DNA of 64,000 bases from an uncultured Cohaesibacter sp. (GCF_963682185.1 NZ_OY821667.1:2492501-2556500); one strand, 5' to 3'. Counted from the first letter of the stretch, positions 48,628-59,391 are shown. The notes: a model not told the origin generated them from the letters alone. A program made the numbers and translations.

Positions 48628-50568
48628 ATGTCGGAGAACGTCTATCCTGTACCGACGGATGTGGCATCACATGCCCTGATCGATAACGATGCCTATTTGT
48701 CCATGTACAAGCAGTCAGTGGAAGATCCGGAAGCCTTCTGGGGAGAACACGGCAAACGCCTTGATTGGATCAAACCCTTTACCAAGGTGAAGAACACATC
48801 CTTCGATTATCACAATGTTTCCATCAAATGGTTCGAAGATGGCACGCTTAATGTCTCTGCCAACTGCATCGACCGTCATCTGGAAAAGCGTGGCGATCAG
48901 ACCGCGATCATCTGGGAGGGAGATGATCCGGCTGACGACGAGCATATCACCTATAGTCAGCTCCATGAGCGGGTCAGCAAACTGGCCAACGCCTATAAGG
49001 AAATGGGCGTCGGCAAGGGTGATCGTATCATTCTTTATCTGCCAATGATCCCGGAAGCAGCCTATGCCATGCTGGCTTCGGCCCGCATCGGCGCCATTCA
49101 TTCCATCGTCTTTGGCGGCTTTTCGCCTGATGCTCTGGCTGACCGTATCAATGGCTGCGAAGCCAAGCTTGTGGTTACAGCCGACCAGGGCTTACGCGGC
49201 GGCCGGACCGTTCCGCTAAAAACCAACGTGGACACCGCGCTTGAAAAGGTCGATCACGACGTCAAAACGCTTGTCGTCAAGCGCACTGGCGGCGACGTGC
49301 CCATGACCAGTGGCCGCGATTTCTGGTATGAATATATGGTGGCCAAGGCCTCTGCCGATTGCCCGCCAGAACCGATGAATGCGGAAGATCCGCTCTTCAT
49401 TCTCTATACGTCCGGCTCCACCGGCAAGCCGAAGGGCGTGGTGCACACCACTGGCGGCTATCTGGTTTACGCCTCCATGACCCATCAATATGTCTTTGAC
49501 TATCATGAGGGCGATATCTACTGGTGCACCGCAGATGTGGGCTGGGTCACCGGCCATTCCTACATCGTCTATGGTCCGCTCGCCAATGGCGCAACCACGC
49601 TGATGTTCGAGGGCGTGCCCAACTATCCATCGCCTTCCCGCTTCTGGGATGTCTGCGACAAGCATAAGGTCAATATTTTCTACACGGCACCAACCGCCAT
49701 TCGCTCACTGATGGGCGCTGGATCTGAACATGTTGAAAAAGCGGATCTTTCTTCTCTGCGCATTCTTGGCTCAGTGGGGGAACCCATCAATCCTGAAGCC
49801 TGGAAATGGTATTATGAAGTGGTCGGTAAAGAGAGATGCCCGATTGTCGATACATGGTGGCAGACGGAAACCGGCGGCATTCTGATCACGCCACTGCCCG
49901 GCGCCACCGATCTCAAACCCGGTTCGGCCACGCGTCCCTTCTTTGGTGTTCAGCCGGTCATGCTCGATAATATGGGCAATGAAATCAGGGAAACCGCATG
50001 CGAAGGCGTGCTCTGCATTGCCGACAGCTGGCCGGGCCAGATGCGTACGGTCTATGGCGACCATGACCGCTTTGTCTCGACCTATTTCGAAACCTTCAAG
50101 GGCTACTATTTCACCGGTGATGGCGCCCGCCGCGATGCAGATGGCTATTACTGGATCACCGGCCGCGTTGATGATGTGATCAACGTTTCCGGCCACCGGA
50201 TGGGCACGGCAGAAGTGGAAAGCGCTCTGGTGGCTCATGAAAAGGTATCCGAAGCCGCTGTGGTGGGCTATCCGCACGACATCAAGGGTCAGGGCATCTA
50301 TGTCTATGTCACCCTGATGGAAGGTGAAGAGGAAAGCGAAGAACTGCGCAAAGAACTGCGCAACTGGGTCCGCCATGAAATCGGCCCGATCGCTTCGCCG
50401 GACCTCATCCAGTTCGCTCCGGGCCTGCCGAAAACCCGTTCTGGCAAGATCATGCGTCGCATTCTGCGCAAGATCGCCGAAGACGATTTCGGCTCACTGG
50501 GCGATACCTCGACACTGGCCGATCCGACCGTGGTGGAAGATCTCATTGATAACCGCCAGAATCGGTAA
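48628..50568 (+). CDS. acs: acetate-CoA ligase (acetyl-CoA synthetase)
   Basis: Activates acetate to acetyl-CoA by way of acetyl-AMP. The 646 residues are the normal length. The P-loop [21 protein letters not shown] is near residue 260, [10 protein letters not shown] near 409, [31 protein letters not shown] near 492, and the regulatory acetylation lysine is in [15 protein letters not shown] near 605. Strong terminator downstream; single-gene transcript. Confidence 0.97.
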   Translation: MSENVYPVPTDVASHALIDNDAYLSMYKQSVEDPEAFWGEHGKRLDWIKPFTKVKNTSFDYHNVSIKWFEDGTLNVSANCIDRHLEKRGDQTAIIWEGDDPADDEHITYSQLHERVSKLANAYKEMGVGKGDRIILYLPMIPEAAYAMLASARIGAIHSIVFGGFSPDALADRINGCEAKLVVTADQGLRGGRTVPLKTNVDTALEKVDHDVKTLVVKRTGGDVPMTSGRDFWYEYMVAKASADCPPEPMNAEDPLFILYTSGSTGKPKGVVHTTGGYLVYASMTHQYVFDYHEGDIYWCTADVGWVTGHSYIVYGPLANGATTLMFEGVPNYPSPSRFWDVCDKHKVNIFYTAPTAIRSLMGAGSEHVEKADLSSLRILGSVGEPINPEAWKWYYEVVGKERCPIVDTWWQTETGGILITPLPGATDLKPGSATRPFFGVQPVMLDNMGNEIRETACEGVLCIADSWPGQMRTVYGDHDRFVSTYFETFKGYYFTGDGARRDADGYYWITGRVDDVINVSGHRMGTAEVESALVAHEKVSEAAVVGYPHDIKGQGIYVYVTLMEGEEESEELRKELRNWVRHEIGPIASPDLIQFAPGLPKTRSGKIMRRILRKIAEDDFGSLGDTSTLADPTVVEDLIDNRQNR

Positions 50569-50590
50569 CATCCTGCCAATAGAGCAAAAG

Positions 50591-50627
50591 AAAAACCCCG
50601 TCGGCCAATCCGGCGGGGTTTCTTTTT
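50591..50627 (+). terminator. acs terminator
   Basis: AAACCCCG(TC)/(GG)CGGGGTTT stem with T-rich tail TTCTTTTT. It can also serve the convergent acetyltransferase gene. Confidence 0.9.
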
Positions 50628-50631
50628 GCCT

Positions 50632-51144
50632 TCAACGGTCTGCAGGTCGATGATAACGCATCAAACAGGTGGGAAAGACGATCCCATTTGGCAGCTTGAC
50701 CTCATCTTCACACACCGCTTCAAACCCAAGCGAATGGTAAAAGGACATCCCGCTCAAGGATGCCTGACAATCAAACTGGACAATATCGGGCGCTGCATTG
50801 AGACAACGATCAAAAAGCGCCCGACCGATGCCATGGCGCATCCAATCGGGATGCACGACGAACTGGCGGATATGACCAACGCCAGTGACGCTCGGCAGGC
50901 CATGATAATCACGGCTCCAGCCCCCTGCCCCAACCAACACATCGTCATCAGCCTCAGCCACATAAAGCTGGCCGGACTGAATAAGAGGTTTGGAAACCTG
51001 AGAAATAAAGGGAACGGATTGTTCAATCAAATCAGGAGCATAAGCACCAGACAGTCCGCTTGAAAAAGACAAGACGCTCAGATGAACAAGAGCTTCAAAA
51101 TCAGAAAGTGTGGCTGATCGCAGACGGTATGACATCCCAGACAC
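50632..51144 (-). CDS. GNAT family N-acetyltransferase
   Basis: Acetyltransferase of 170 residues. RLRSATLSDFEALVHLSVLSF is the N-terminal GNAT strand-helix; IRQFVVHPDWMRHGIGRALFDRC holds the acetyl-CoA loop (R-H-G-I-G-R-A), and SGMSFYHSLGFEAV the C-terminal motif. Substrate unknown. The first or fourth codon may be the start. It is followed by acs on the opposite strand. Confidence 0.88.
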   Translation of the reverse strand: MSGMSYRLRSATLSDFEALVHLSVLSFSSGLSGAYAPDLIEQSVPFISQVSKPLIQSGQLYVAEADDDVLVGAGGWSRDYHGLPSVTGVGHIRQFVVHPDWMRHGIGRALFDRCLNAAPDIVQFDCQASLSGMSFYHSLGFEAVCEDEVKLPNGIVFPTCLMRYHRPADR

Positions 51145-51158
51145 CCATTTTGCGCGCC

Positions 51159-51668
51159 TTATCCGCGTTTGACAAAGGCCTCGGCCTCTTCAAGGGACAT
51201 CTCTTCCTCAGCCTCATGCCCGAGTTTTGAGCGTACCTTTTCAAGATCATCCACCAAACCAGCCAGACGCCCTGCAACGCGATCATGAATGATGGCGGCA
51301 AGCTCGGGATATTCATCCATCACACGCCGGAAAGTCACGCGTCTGATCTGGATGACTTTAACATCCTCAATCGCCGTAGCCATCGCTGAGCGGCGCGTTT
51401 CTGCCATCAAAGCCATTTCACCAATCAGGCTGCCCGGCCCGAGCACCTGGCTTTGGAGATCAAAGCCATTCTCGGAAATCGTCATGCGGATTTGGCCTTC
51501 GGTGATGACAAAACCGGAATCGGCCAGATCACCCTGCCGGAAAATCACCTGCTTGGCCCGATAGGCACGCATTTCGGCACCAAAGGCCAACAGACGCAGT
51601 TGGTCATTGTCGAAATTGTCAAAGAAAGGGACCTGCTTGAGCAGGTCGATATCACTTGTCAGGCTCAT
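51159..51668 (-). CDS. cyclic nucleotide-binding domain protein
   Basis: Protein of 169 residues made mainly of one Crp/cNMP-binding domain: LLKQVPFFDNFDNDQLRLLAF, VIFRQGDLADSGFVITEGQI and LGPGSLIGEMALMAETRRSAMATAIED, in which GEMALM and the R-R-S-A segment match the phosphate-binding cassette. A short helical region ending in an acidic tail replaces the HTH of Crp/Fnr, so it is a stand-alone sensor rather than a transcription factor. The partner is unknown; a response-regulator gene lies just upstream. Confidence 0.88.
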   Translation of the reverse strand: MSLTSDIDLLKQVPFFDNFDNDQLRLLAFGAEMRAYRAKQVIFRQGDLADSGFVITEGQIRMTISENGFDLQSQVLGPGSLIGEMALMAETRRSAMATAIEDVKVIQIRRVTFRRVMDEYPELAAIIHDRVAGRLAGLVDDLEKVRSKLGHEAEEEMSLEEAEAFVKRG

Positions 51669-51777
51669 TGATTCTTTTCAACCCGATGAAATCCGAAAAA
51701 CACCCCACTATAGGCGCGTCTCATCATTGCCTGTCAAGCAGCATCACCAAGCTCTGCCGCAGAAAGATCAATCATCT

Positions 51778-52461
51778 TCAGGGAACAAGCTTGTAGCCGC
51801 CAGACTCGGTGATCAACAGCTCCGCATTGGAAGGGTTTTTCTCGATTTTTTGCCGGAGACGATAAATGTGGGTTTCGAGCGTATGGGTCGTAACGCCTGA
51901 ATTATAGCCCCAGACTTCATGCAGCAAAACATCGCGGCTAACCGGCTTGTCACCCGAGCGATAGAGATATCTCAAAATCGAGGTTTCTTTTTCGGTGAGC
52001 CGCACCTTGCCGCCGGATTCATCTGCCAGAATTTTAGCCGCCGGCTTGAAGGTATATTGCCCAACAGTAAAGGTGGCATCCTCGCTATTTTCGTGCTGAC
52101 GAAGCTGCGCTCTTATACGCGCCAGAAGCACAGCAAAGCGAAAAGGCTTGGTGACATAGTCATTTGCCCCCGCCTCAAGACCAAGAATCGTGTCTGAATC
52201 AGTGTCATGACCGGTGAGCATGATGATCGGAGCCCGGAAATCGCCTTTCCGCAGCAATTTCACCGCTTCGCGCCCATCCATATCAGGCAAGCCAACATCC
52301 ATGATCAGCAAGTCAAAATGATCCCCACGGGCAGCCTTTACGGCGCCAGCAGCACAATCGGCCTGAGTGATGTCGAATTCCTCATAGAGAGACAACTGTT
52401 CGATCAATGCTTCACGCAGCTCGGTGTCATCATCGACCAACAAAATCTTTCTCGCTGTCAT
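51778..52461 (-). CDS. OmpR/PhoB-family response regulator
   Basis: Two-component transcription factor of 227 residues. Receiver domain with the acidic pair in ILLVDDDTELREALIEQL, phospho-acceptor Asp in LLIMDVGLPDMDG (about residue 55), Thr in IMLTGHD and Lys in YVTKPFRF. The C-terminal winged helix (RLTEKETSILRYLYRSG, then VTTHTLETHIYRLRQKIE) binds DNA. No histidine kinase gene is adjacent, so its sensor is elsewhere. Confidence 0.93.
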   Translation of the reverse strand: MTARKILLVDDDTELREALIEQLSLYEEFDITQADCAAGAVKAARGDHFDLLIMDVGLPDMDGREAVKLLRKGDFRAPIIMLTGHDTDSDTILGLEAGANDYVTKPFRFAVLLARIRAQLRQHENSEDATFTVGQYTFKPAAKILADESGGKVRLTEKETSILRYLYRSGDKPVSRDVLLHEVWGYNSGVTTHTLETHIYRLRQKIEKNPSNAELLITESGGYKLVP

Positions 52462-52648
52462 CTCATGCTCCTGGCGTTGTCTTAGTCAGAAAATCACAAT
52501 GGCCTGATTCAAGTCACACTTCGTATTCTATAGATAGAAACACTCACCGACCAGACAAGACCTAGCTCCACTTAAGGACAGCCTAAAGGAAATTCAATTC
52601 ACAGCCAATCACGTCAGCGTCATGAACGCGTTATCCTTTTGCCATTGC

Positions 52649-52954
52649 TTAACAACACTCGATCTCGACCTTCTCCAGAAGAGCCATAGCCTCCTCGTCA
52701 TCATACTCTTCAAACAGGTCCCGTATCAGGTTGATATGGGAGTGAACCAGAAACAAGGCATCTCCCGTTGCAGTATCGCCAGAGCGACTCTTTTCGATCT
52801 TTTCAAGAAAGGCTTGCCAATAAGCATTGTCGCTCGCAGGCCCCTTGGCCAACCGCTCGATGAAACCGACGATCCGTTCCGCATTCCTATCGCATTCAAT
52901 GCCGATGAAACTGACATATCGATCCGTTGCTGTGTTGTCTTGGTCTTGTGACAT
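52649..52954 (-). CDS. cowN: N2-fixation sustaining protein CowN
   Basis: Small protein of 101 residues matching CowN in length and pattern: DRYVSFIGIECDRNAERIV at the N-terminus, NAYWQAFLEKIEKSR in the middle, then LFLVHSHINLIRDLFEEYDDEEAMALL and a terminal Glu-Cys-Cys. CowN protects nitrogenase from carbon monoxide. The good ribosome site AAGGTGAAAG precedes the ATG. No nif gene is in the window, so whether the organism fixes nitrogen is not shown here. Recognition is from memory of the family. Confidence 0.8.
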   Translation of the reverse strand: MSQDQDNTATDRYVSFIGIECDRNAERIVGFIERLAKGPASDNAYWQAFLEKIEKSRSGDTATGDALFLVHSHINLIRDLFEEYDDEEAMALLEKVEIECC

Positions 52955-53293
52955 CTTTCACCTTTGCCATCCACGGCAAATATTCCGCCGTCGCTTTTAT
53001 ATCTCGTTTTCACTAGCAGATCCGCTTTGAGACGCGGTAGCCCACCTAACTCCGATGCTAATGCAAGATGAATGCCGCTCAGTGGGCAGACGAATAAAAA
53101 TTTCAAAGACATAGATTTCTTTTCACAATCGGCAGAAAAGCACCAAAAACAAGGAAAGATCCATCTAGAGACACATATTCCAATTGTTGCATTATCTTCC
53201 TGCCACTGACAAAGAGCAGACAAAACGCGCCTTTCGTTCTCTTTGCGACAATGCTACAGGCTTATAAGGAAAGACGGGTAAGAGGGAATAGAA
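52955..53293. other. intergenic, no gene recognised
   Basis: About 340 bases between divergent cowN and the transpeptidase gene. A long frame at 52726-53223 overlaps cowN in another phase and is not family-like. No sigma-54 or other consensus promoter is obvious. Confidence 0.45.
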
Positions 53294-53824
53294 ATGGCAG
53301 GAATTCTAAGCGGGATTACCGTTCGCCAGAAACCGGGTCATGACAGCAAAGGCCTGCTCACATTTGGCAATCAGACCGTGCCTTGTGCCCTTGGTCGCAG
53401 CGGTATGGGGCCCATCAAACTTGAAGGCAATGGCGTCACCCCGATTCTGACAACCCGCATGCTTTATGGCTTCTATCGTCCGGACAGAGAAAAGCGCCCT
53501 CTCTCCGCTATCCCCTTTTATCCCATGCAAACAGACATGGGCTGGTGCGACGAAGCAGAGCACAGATGCTATAACCGATTGGTTTCTTTGCCCTTTGAAG
53601 CTTCACACGAGACCATGTGGCGCGAGGATCCACTTTATGATCTGGTGGTCGTGCTCGATATCAACATCGCCCCGCGCGCCAAAAGACGCGGCAGCGCGAT
53701 TTTCATGCATGTGGCAAGAGAAGGCTATACGCCAACCGAAGGCTGTATCGCCTTGAAGAAAGGCGATCTGCGGCGCTTGCTTGGCTGCATGTCTCCTGAA
53801 ACCAGAATTGATATCGCCCGTTAG
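53294..53824 (+). CDS. L,D-transpeptidase (YkuD-like) family protein
   Basis: Protein of 176 residues. GPIKLEGNGVTPILTTRMLYGFYR, WREDPLYDLVVVLDIN and SAIFMHVAREGYTPTEGCIAL match the YkuD fold, with His in FMHVAR and the catalytic Cys in EGCIAL. No signal peptide is apparent, which is common in this DUF-like alphaproteobacterial branch and leaves the place of action uncertain. AAGAGGGAATAGAA precedes the ATG. Members cross-link or modify peptidoglycan peptides. It converges on the YggS gene. Confidence 0.88.
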   Translation: MAGILSGITVRQKPGHDSKGLLTFGNQTVPCALGRSGMGPIKLEGNGVTPILTTRMLYGFYRPDREKRPLSAIPFYPMQTDMGWCDEAEHRCYNRLVSLPFEASHETMWREDPLYDLVVVLDINIAPRAKRRGSAIFMHVAREGYTPTEGCIALKKGDLRRLLGCMSPETRIDIAR

Positions 53825-53863
53825 ATCTTGGATCTGGCAAAAGAACGGAGGCTTGATGCCTCC

Positions 53864-54538
53864 TTAATCCTTCTTTTGCTTACGATGACCAAAGATGGCA
53901 CTGCCAACGCGAACATAGGTGGCGCCCTGTTTGATGGCTTCGGTGTAATCCGAACTCATCCCCATGGACAGTTCTTTGATATCATTGCGTTTGGCAATTT
54001 TACGCAGCATCTTGAAGTGAGGCTTCGGATCTTCATCAAACGGCGGGATGCACATCAAACCGCGGATGCTAAGGCCGAGCTCAACCTGACAAAAACCAAT
54101 GAAATCATCAGCTTCATCTGGCAGGATACCGGCTTTCTGTGGCTCTGCACCGGTGTTGATCTGGATGAACAGATCCAGTTCCCGGCTCTGCTTTTCCATT
54201 TCCACGCGAATGGAGCGCGCGATTTTCTTGCGATCGATGGTATGAATGACGTCAAACAGCGCAACGGCGTCCTTGGCCTTATTGGACTGCAGCGGCCCGA
54301 TAAGGTGCAATTCGACACCCTCATAGGCTTCGCGCAATTGAGGCCACTTGGCCTTGGCTTCCTGAACCTTGTTTTCGCCAAAGACCCTTTGACCGGTCTT
54401 CAAGGCCTTTTCGATCACGTCAGCATCGAAGGTTTTTGAAACAGCGATGAGTGTTACGCTCCCATCCTCCCGTCCGGCTTCCTTTTCGCACTCCGTTATG
54501 GCTTGTTGAACCTCTGCCAAATGGGACGATATACTCAT
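53864..54538 (-). CDS. YggS family PLP homeostasis protein
   Basis: Pyridoxal-phosphate-binding TIM-barrel protein of 224 residues (PLPBP). The PLP lysine is in TLIAVSKTFDADVIEKAL (near residue 35), followed by FGENKVQEAKAKWPQL, LHLIGPLQSNKAKDAV and the C-terminal LSMGMSSDYTEAIKQGATYVRVGSAIFG. The family keeps free PLP in balance and has no known catalysis. It stands alone here, divergent from leuS. Confidence 0.94.
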   Translation of the reverse strand: MSISSHLAEVQQAITECEKEAGREDGSVTLIAVSKTFDADVIEKALKTGQRVFGENKVQEAKAKWPQLREAYEGVELHLIGPLQSNKAKDAVALFDVIHTIDRKKIARSIRVEMEKQSRELDLFIQINTGAEPQKAGILPDEADDFIGFCQVELGLSIRGLMCIPPFDEDPKPHFKMLRKIAKRNDIKELSMGMSSDYTEAIKQGATYVRVGSAIFGHRKQKKD

Positions 54539-54953
54539 CTTGATTTTTTATACCTCTTGAAAGCACTTTCGGCGATTTGATTGATTGATCTAGCTCGAAA
54601 ATGCGCCTAACTGATGCAGAATGTGATAATTCCAGCGTCCACATCATATGGATGAGTTGTTCACTGGTCCAGACACTTTATGCGTTGATATGCCTGCATT
54701 ATGCACGATAAATTAGCCTCAACGCGCTCTCATCGCAAGATTGAACCGCATCAGGGCCAGATCTCACCTTAAAGGACTTGACGGAAGGTATGAATTCTGT
54801 TGATGGTCGGGCCTGAAAGTGACTTGGAGCGCATCCCCGGAAAGTCGCTCGACTTTTTGCATTGGGATTCGCGTAAATACAGATGAATAGAGCATTTTCG
54901 CTGATTTCTGAATTACCGAAAATGCTCTAGAGACGAGGCATTGGCGACGATCC
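54539..54953. other. gap upstream of leuS with palindromic repeat
   Basis: About 415 bases without a gene. It includes AAAGTCG-CT-CGACTTT (54841-54856) and the long inverted repeat at 54888-54929, which together look like an intergenic repeat unit. Confidence 0.5.
54888..54929. repeat. REP-like palindrome before leuS
   Basis: Perfect 13-bp arms TAGAGCATTTTCG (54888-54900) and CGAAAATGCTCTA (54917-54929), 16-base loop. TAGAGCATTTT...AAAATGCTCTA palindromes are a familiar dispersed intergenic repeat in Hyphomicrobiales; I see only one copy here. Confidence 0.7.
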
Positions 54954-57572
54954 ATGGCTAATGAACGCTACAACGCACGCGAAGCGGAAGTTCGCTGGCA
55001 AAAGACCTGGGATACCCAGAAAATCTTCCAAACCACGAATGAAGACCCACGACCAAAATATTACGTGTTGGAGATGTTCCCCTATCCATCCGGTCGCATT
55101 CATATCGGCCATGTGCGCAACTATACCATGGGTGACGTCGTCGCCCGTTATAAACGCGCCAAGGGCTTTAATGTTCTGCACCCGATGGGATGGGATGCAT
55201 TCGGCATGCCGGCGGAAAATGCCGCCATGCAGAACAAGATCCACCCCAAAGACTGGACCTACGAAAATATCGCAACCATGCGCGCCCAGCTGAAGCTGAT
55301 GGGCCTGTCGCTGGATTGGGAACGCGAATTTGCAACCTGCGACGTGGATTACTATCACCGTCAGCAGATGCTCTTCCTCGACTTTGTCGAAAAGGGCCTC
55401 GCCTATCGCAAAAACGCCAAGGTCAACTGGGACCCGGTAGACCAGACGGTTCTGGCCAACGAACAGGTCATTGACGGCAAGGGCTGGCGTTCCGGCGCTG
55501 AAGTTGAACAGCGCGAACTGACACAGTGGTTCTTCAAAATCACCGATTTCGCTGACGATTTGCTCTCTGAAATCGACAATCTGACCCGCTGGCCTGACAA
55601 GGTGCGCCTCATGCAGCGCAACTGGATCGGTAAATCCGAGGGCCTGCAGGTCCGCTTCCAGCTGAGCGAAGAAGTGCATGGCCATAGTGAAGTGGAAATC
55701 TTTACTACCCGCCCTGACACGCTGTTTGGTGCATCCTTCATGGGCCTGTCGGCAGACCATCCACTGACCAAGGAACTGGCCAAGGACAATGCCGAGCTGG
55801 CAGCCTTTGTTGAAGAATGCCACAAGATGGGCACCTCCGCTGCAGAGTTGGAAACAGCCGAGAAATTTGGTTTTGATACCGGTCTAAAAGTTGTCCATCC
55901 TCTTGATTCTTCAATTGAATTGCCGATCTACGTCGCCAACTTCATCTTGATGGATTACGGTACCGGCGCTATCTTTGGCTGTCCGGCCCATGACCAGCGC
56001 GACCTTGATTTCGCCCGCAAATATGGGCTGACGGTTACCCCTGTTGTGCTGCCGAAAGACGCAGATCCGGCAAGCTTCACAGTCGCTGATGAAGCCTATA
56101 CCGGAGAAGGTACCATCTTCAATTCCGAGTTCCTCGATGGCATGAGCATTGACGCTGCCAAAGATGCGGTTGCTTCCAAACTGGAAGCCATCACGATCGG
56201 CGACAAGCCTCAGGCCCTGCGCAAGACCCAATATCGTCTGCGTGACTGGGGTATTTCCCGTCAGCGCTATTGGGGCTGCCCGATTCCGATGGTCCATTGC
56301 CCCGATTGTGGCGTGGTTCCGGAGAAAAAAGAAAATCTGCCAATCAAGCTGCCGGACGACATCAATTTTGACAAGCCGGGCAACCCGCTTGACCGTCATC
56401 CGACCTGGCGGGATTGCACCTGCCCCAAATGCGGCAAGCCAGCCAAACGCGAAACCGACACCATGGACACCTTCGTGGATAGTTCCTGGTATTTCGCGCG
56501 TTTTACTGCGCCTTTGGAAACCAGCCCGACCGACAAGAAGGCTGTCGATGAATGGCTGCCGGTTGACCAATATATCGGCGGTATCGAGCATGCCATTCTG
56601 CATCTGCTCTATTCCCGCTTCTTTGCCCGCGCCATGTGCGAAACCGGCCATATGACGGTCAAAGAGCCCTTCCAGGGCCTCTTCACCCAGGGCATGGTCG
56701 TACATGAAACCTATAAAGGTGAAGATGGTCGCTGGGTATCGCCAGCAGAGATCACCGTTTCTGAAAAAGACGGCAAACGCAGCGCTGTCCATAAAGAAAC
56801 CGGCGAAACCATCACCATCGGCTCCATTGAGAAGATGTCGAAATCCAAGAAGAATACCGTGGATCCGACCGACATTATCGAAACCTACGGTGCCGACACC
56901 GCCCGTTGGTTCATGCTCTCTGACAGCCCTCCGGAACGCGACGTCATCTGGACTGAAGCAGGTGCAGAAGGCGCCCATCGCTTCATTCAGCGCATCTGGC
57001 GTCTGACACTTGATGTATCTGAATTCCTTGACTTTTCTGCGCTCTCCAAGCCGGAAGCCCTGTCTGGTGAAGCCCTCGCCCTGCGCAAGCTGACCCACAA
57101 GACACTGGCAACCGTGGAAAGCACCATCGAGCAACTCGGCTTCAACCGTGCCGTTGCCCAGATCTATCAGCTGGTCAATGCCATTGCATCCGCAGCCAAA
57201 AAAGAAAAACTGGACAAGGATGCATCCCTTTGTTGGGTTGTTGACGAATCCATGCAGCTTCTGTTGCTGATGTGCTCCCCGATGATGCCGCATCTGGCCG
57301 AGGAATGTTGGTCTCAGCTTGGCAAGGATGGGCTCGTTTCCACGCAGAGCTGGCCGCAAGCGGACAGCGCCATGTTGACGGAAGATGAAATAACACTGCC
57401 AATCCAGATCAACGGTAAAAAGCGCGGTGAATTAACCGTTGCCGCGGACGCAGATAAAGATACAATCGAGAAGGCTGTACTCGCATCTGAACCCGTACTC
57501 AAAGCACTGGATGGCAAAGCTCCGCGCAAGGTCATTGTCGTGCCCAAAAGGATCGTCAATGTTGTTATCTGA
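54954..57572 (+). CDS. leuS: leucyl-tRNA synthetase
   Basis: Class I aminoacyl-tRNA synthetase of 872 residues charging tRNA-Leu. The HIGH region [19 protein letters not shown] is near 43-61; a long CP1 editing domain (about 225-420, with [13 protein letters not shown] and the Asp-rich PAHDQRD) hydrolyses mischarged t[18 protein letters not shown] near 624 is the KMSKS loop. A ribosome site is weak before the ATG. lptE overlaps its end by 14 bases and holA follows, the usual order in alphaproteobacteria. Confidence 0.97.
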   Translation: MANERYNAREAEVRWQKTWDTQKIFQTTNEDPRPKYYVLEMFPYPSGRIHIGHVRNYTMGDVVARYKRAKGFNVLHPMGWDAFGMPAENAAMQNKIHPKDWTYENIATMRAQLKLMGLSLDWEREFATCDVDYYHRQQMLFLDFVEKGLAYRKNAKVNWDPVDQTVLANEQVIDGKGWRSGAEVEQRELTQWFFKITDFADDLLSEIDNLTRWPDKVRLMQRNWIGKSEGLQVRFQLSEEVHGHSEVEIFTTRPDTLFGASFMGLSADHPLTKELAKDNAELAAFVEECHKMGTSAAELETAEKFGFDTGLKVVHPLDSSIELPIYVANFILMDYGTGAIFGCPAHDQRDLDFARKYGLTVTPVVLPKDADPASFTVADEAYTGEGTIFNSEFLDGMSIDAAKDAVASKLEAITIGDKPQALRKTQYRLRDWGISRQRYWGCPIPMVHCPDCGVVPEKKENLPIKLPDDINFDKPGNPLDRHPTWRDCTCPKCGKPAKRETDTMDTFVDSSWYFARFTAPLETSPTDKKAVDEWLPVDQYIGGIEHAILHLLYSRFFARAMCETGHMTVKEPFQGLFTQGMVVHETYKGEDGRWVSPAEITVSEKDGKRSAVHKETGETITIGSIEKMSKSKKNTVDPTDIIETYGADTARWFMLSDSPPERDVIWTEAGAEGAHRFIQRIWRLTLDVSEFLDFSALSKPEALSGEALALRKLTHKTLATVESTIEQLGFNRAVAQIYQLVNAIASAAKKEKLDKDASLCWVVDESMQLLLLMCSPMMPHLAEECWSQLGKDGLVSTQSWPQADSAMLTEDEITLPIQINGKKRGELTVAADADKDTIEKAVLASEPVLKALDGKAPRKVIVVPKRIVNVVI

Positions 57573-58095
57573 CAATCATAACAAGACGAAAATTCTGACC
57601 CTGGCCCTCTTTGTAGGCCTGGGTCTTGGCCTTTCTGCCTGTCAGGTTCGTCCACTTTATTCATCGACCACGGCAACCGGCCAAACACTTGCATCCGAGC
57701 TTTCTTCAGTGGAAATTGCCCCTGCTGACAATCGAATCGAGCAGGAAATTCGCAACAATCTGATCTTCGCCTTCACCGGTGGTGGATCGCCAGAAGCACC
57801 GGCTTACAAGCTGGTTCTGGATACCAAAACCACCAGCGATGACCTGACGATCGAAAGCGGAACTGGTCTTGCAAAAACCACCCGCGTCGGCATGACTGCC
57901 ACATATACGCTCATCAAGCTCTCTGACAAATCTACGGCAACCAAGGGTTCCAGCTATTTTACGGCTGAATTTTCGCGAAGCACCCAGCGTTTTGCCAACG
58001 ATCGCGCCAAGCTTGACGCTGAAAATCGTGCCGCTGAACAAATTGCCAATGATATTCAGCTGCGCCTGTCTGCCTTCTTTGCGGCAGGTACATAA
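57559..58095 (+). CDS. lptE: LPS assembly lipoprotein LptE
   Basis: Outer-membrane lipoprotein that plugs LptD for lipopolysaccharide export. From the ATG at 57559 (AAGGATCG upstream) it has 178 residues. A signal peptide ends in the lipobox LSAC (Cys near residue 27), then VRPLYSS, a family landmark, and [13 protein letters not shown]. Low sequence conservation is normal for LptE. It overlaps the leuS end and is followed by a hairpin before holA. Confidence 0.88.
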   Translation: MLLSDNHNKTKILTLALFVGLGLGLSACQVRPLYSSTTATGQTLASELSSVEIAPADNRIEQEIRNNLIFAFTGGGSPEAPAYKLVLDTKTTSDDLTIESGTGLAKTTRVGMTATYTLIKLSDKSTATKGSSYFTAEFSRSTQRFANDRAKLDAENRAAEQIANDIQLRLSAFFAAGT

Positions 58096-58104
58096 TATCG
58101 GATT

Positions 58105-58140
58105 AAGGCCGTCTGTTTTTAAGGAGCAGACGGCCTTTAT
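58105..58140 (+). terminator. hairpin between lptE and holA
   Basis: Perfect 11-bp arms AAGGCCGTCTG (58105-58115) and CAGACGGCCTT (58127-58137) followed by TATCCTGTTTT; likely a terminator or attenuator. Confidence 0.7.
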
Positions 58141-58181
58141 CCTGTTTTCCGACTGCAAAACCCGTTTTTCAAAGGCAAACA

Positions 58182-59216
58182 ATGGCGCAAATCAAGACCA
58201 ATATGGTCGATAGCTATCTGGTCAAACCCAATTATGCCCACAAGGTCATTCTGATTTATGGCCAGGATACGGGTCTTGTTACAGAACGCGCCGAACGCCT
58301 TGCAAAAACCTATCTCAAGGACAATTCAGATCCCTTTGCTGTGATCCGTCTGGATTCTGCGGATATCGCATCTGATCCCCTGCGTCTGGCCGATGAAGCC
58401 AATACCATTTCGATGTTTGGCGGCAACCGCGTCATCACCGTTCAGATGAGCGGCAGCAAATCGATCATGCCAGCGCTGGAACCCGTTTTGTCCACCCCGC
58501 CTCAAGATGCCTTCATCATCATCAAGGCGGCTGACCTTAAAAAATCGGCTCCCTTGCGCAAGGCCTTAGAAAAGGCACTGAGCGCAGTCACCCTGCCCTG
58601 CTATATGGACGCCAGAGAAGCCCTCAACGGCATCATAGACGAAGAATTAGCCCTCTCACGCCTCTCCATCACAAAGAATGCCCGAACGATGCTTCTGGAC
58701 AATCTGGGCGCCGACAGAATGGCCTCCCGTGCCGAGGTTCAAAAGCTCTGCCTCTTTGCCATGGATGATGGGGAAATCACCGAGCAGCATATCGAAGATA
58801 TCGTCGGCGATGCTTCCAACCAACAGATTGATATGATTGTTGATTCTGCCGCTCTTGGAAGAACTGGCGAGTTGGACAGACGCCTTGAACAAATTCTCGG
58901 CTCCGGCAATCATCCCGCCGTCATTGGTTCAGCAGCTTTGCGTCATTTTCAGATGCTCGAACGCGCCCTAAGCCTGATGGACAAAGGCACTCCGCCCGCC
59001 TCAGCGCTTGATAAGGCCGCCCCAATGCTTCATTTCAAGCGCAAACCGCTTATTCAGAGCCAATTGCGTATATGGGACAGCAAAAAGGCATCCCGCGCCT
59101 GTGAATTGCTCTCCCAGAGCCTGGCAAACAGCCGCAAGCATTATCAATTGGCGCCCACAGTGATCTCCGAGACCCTTCTGATGATCTCGGCAACGGCACA
59201 ACGCAGTAACCGCTAA
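58182..59216 (+). CDS. holA: DNA polymerase III subunit delta
   Basis: Clamp-loader delta subunit that opens the sliding clamp; 344 residues. VILIYGQDTGLVTERAERLAK near 23-43, the IRLDSADIASDPLRLADEANTISMFG region and NARTMLLDNLGADRMASRAEVQKLCLFA match the family. It is downstream of leuS-lptE. Its 3' side is an intergenic region with two parS-like sites. Confidence 0.93.
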   Translation: MAQIKTNMVDSYLVKPNYAHKVILIYGQDTGLVTERAERLAKTYLKDNSDPFAVIRLDSADIASDPLRLADEANTISMFGGNRVITVQMSGSKSIMPALEPVLSTPPQDAFIIIKAADLKKSAPLRKALEKALSAVTLPCYMDAREALNGIIDEELALSRLSITKNARTMLLDNLGADRMASRAEVQKLCLFAMDDGEITEQHIEDIVGDASNQQIDMIVDSAALGRTGELDRRLEQILGSGNHPAVIGSAALRHFQMLERALSLMDKGTPPASALDKAAPMLHFKRKPLIQSQLRIWDSKKASRACELLSQSLANSRKHYQLAPTVISETLLMISATAQRSNR

Positions 59217-59240
59217 GCCATATTATTCCCATCTGGATAT

Positions 59241-59256
59241 TGTTTCACGTGAATCG
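59241..59256. promoter_or_regulatory. parS-like centromere site 1
   Basis: TGTTTCACGTGAATCG matches the ParB consensus TGTTTCACGTGAAACA at 14 of 16 positions. parB and parA lie 1.7-3.5 kb away. Confidence 0.7.
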
Positions 59257-59391
59257 TTTTTTGAATCAGTAAGTTGCTTTTCCGATCTCTCTTTGTGTGA
59301 AAACAAATAGGGATTGCTCCCTCTGTGCTCTCCTGATCAGCATTTCAATAAATCACTAAGCCACAGCAAAGCCAGCATCCCAAGCCAAAGT

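Noticed and set aside
52726-53223. 165-codon - strand frame overlapping cowN
   Set aside because: Different phase from the well-matched cowN gene; composition and lack of a ribosome site mark it as spurious.
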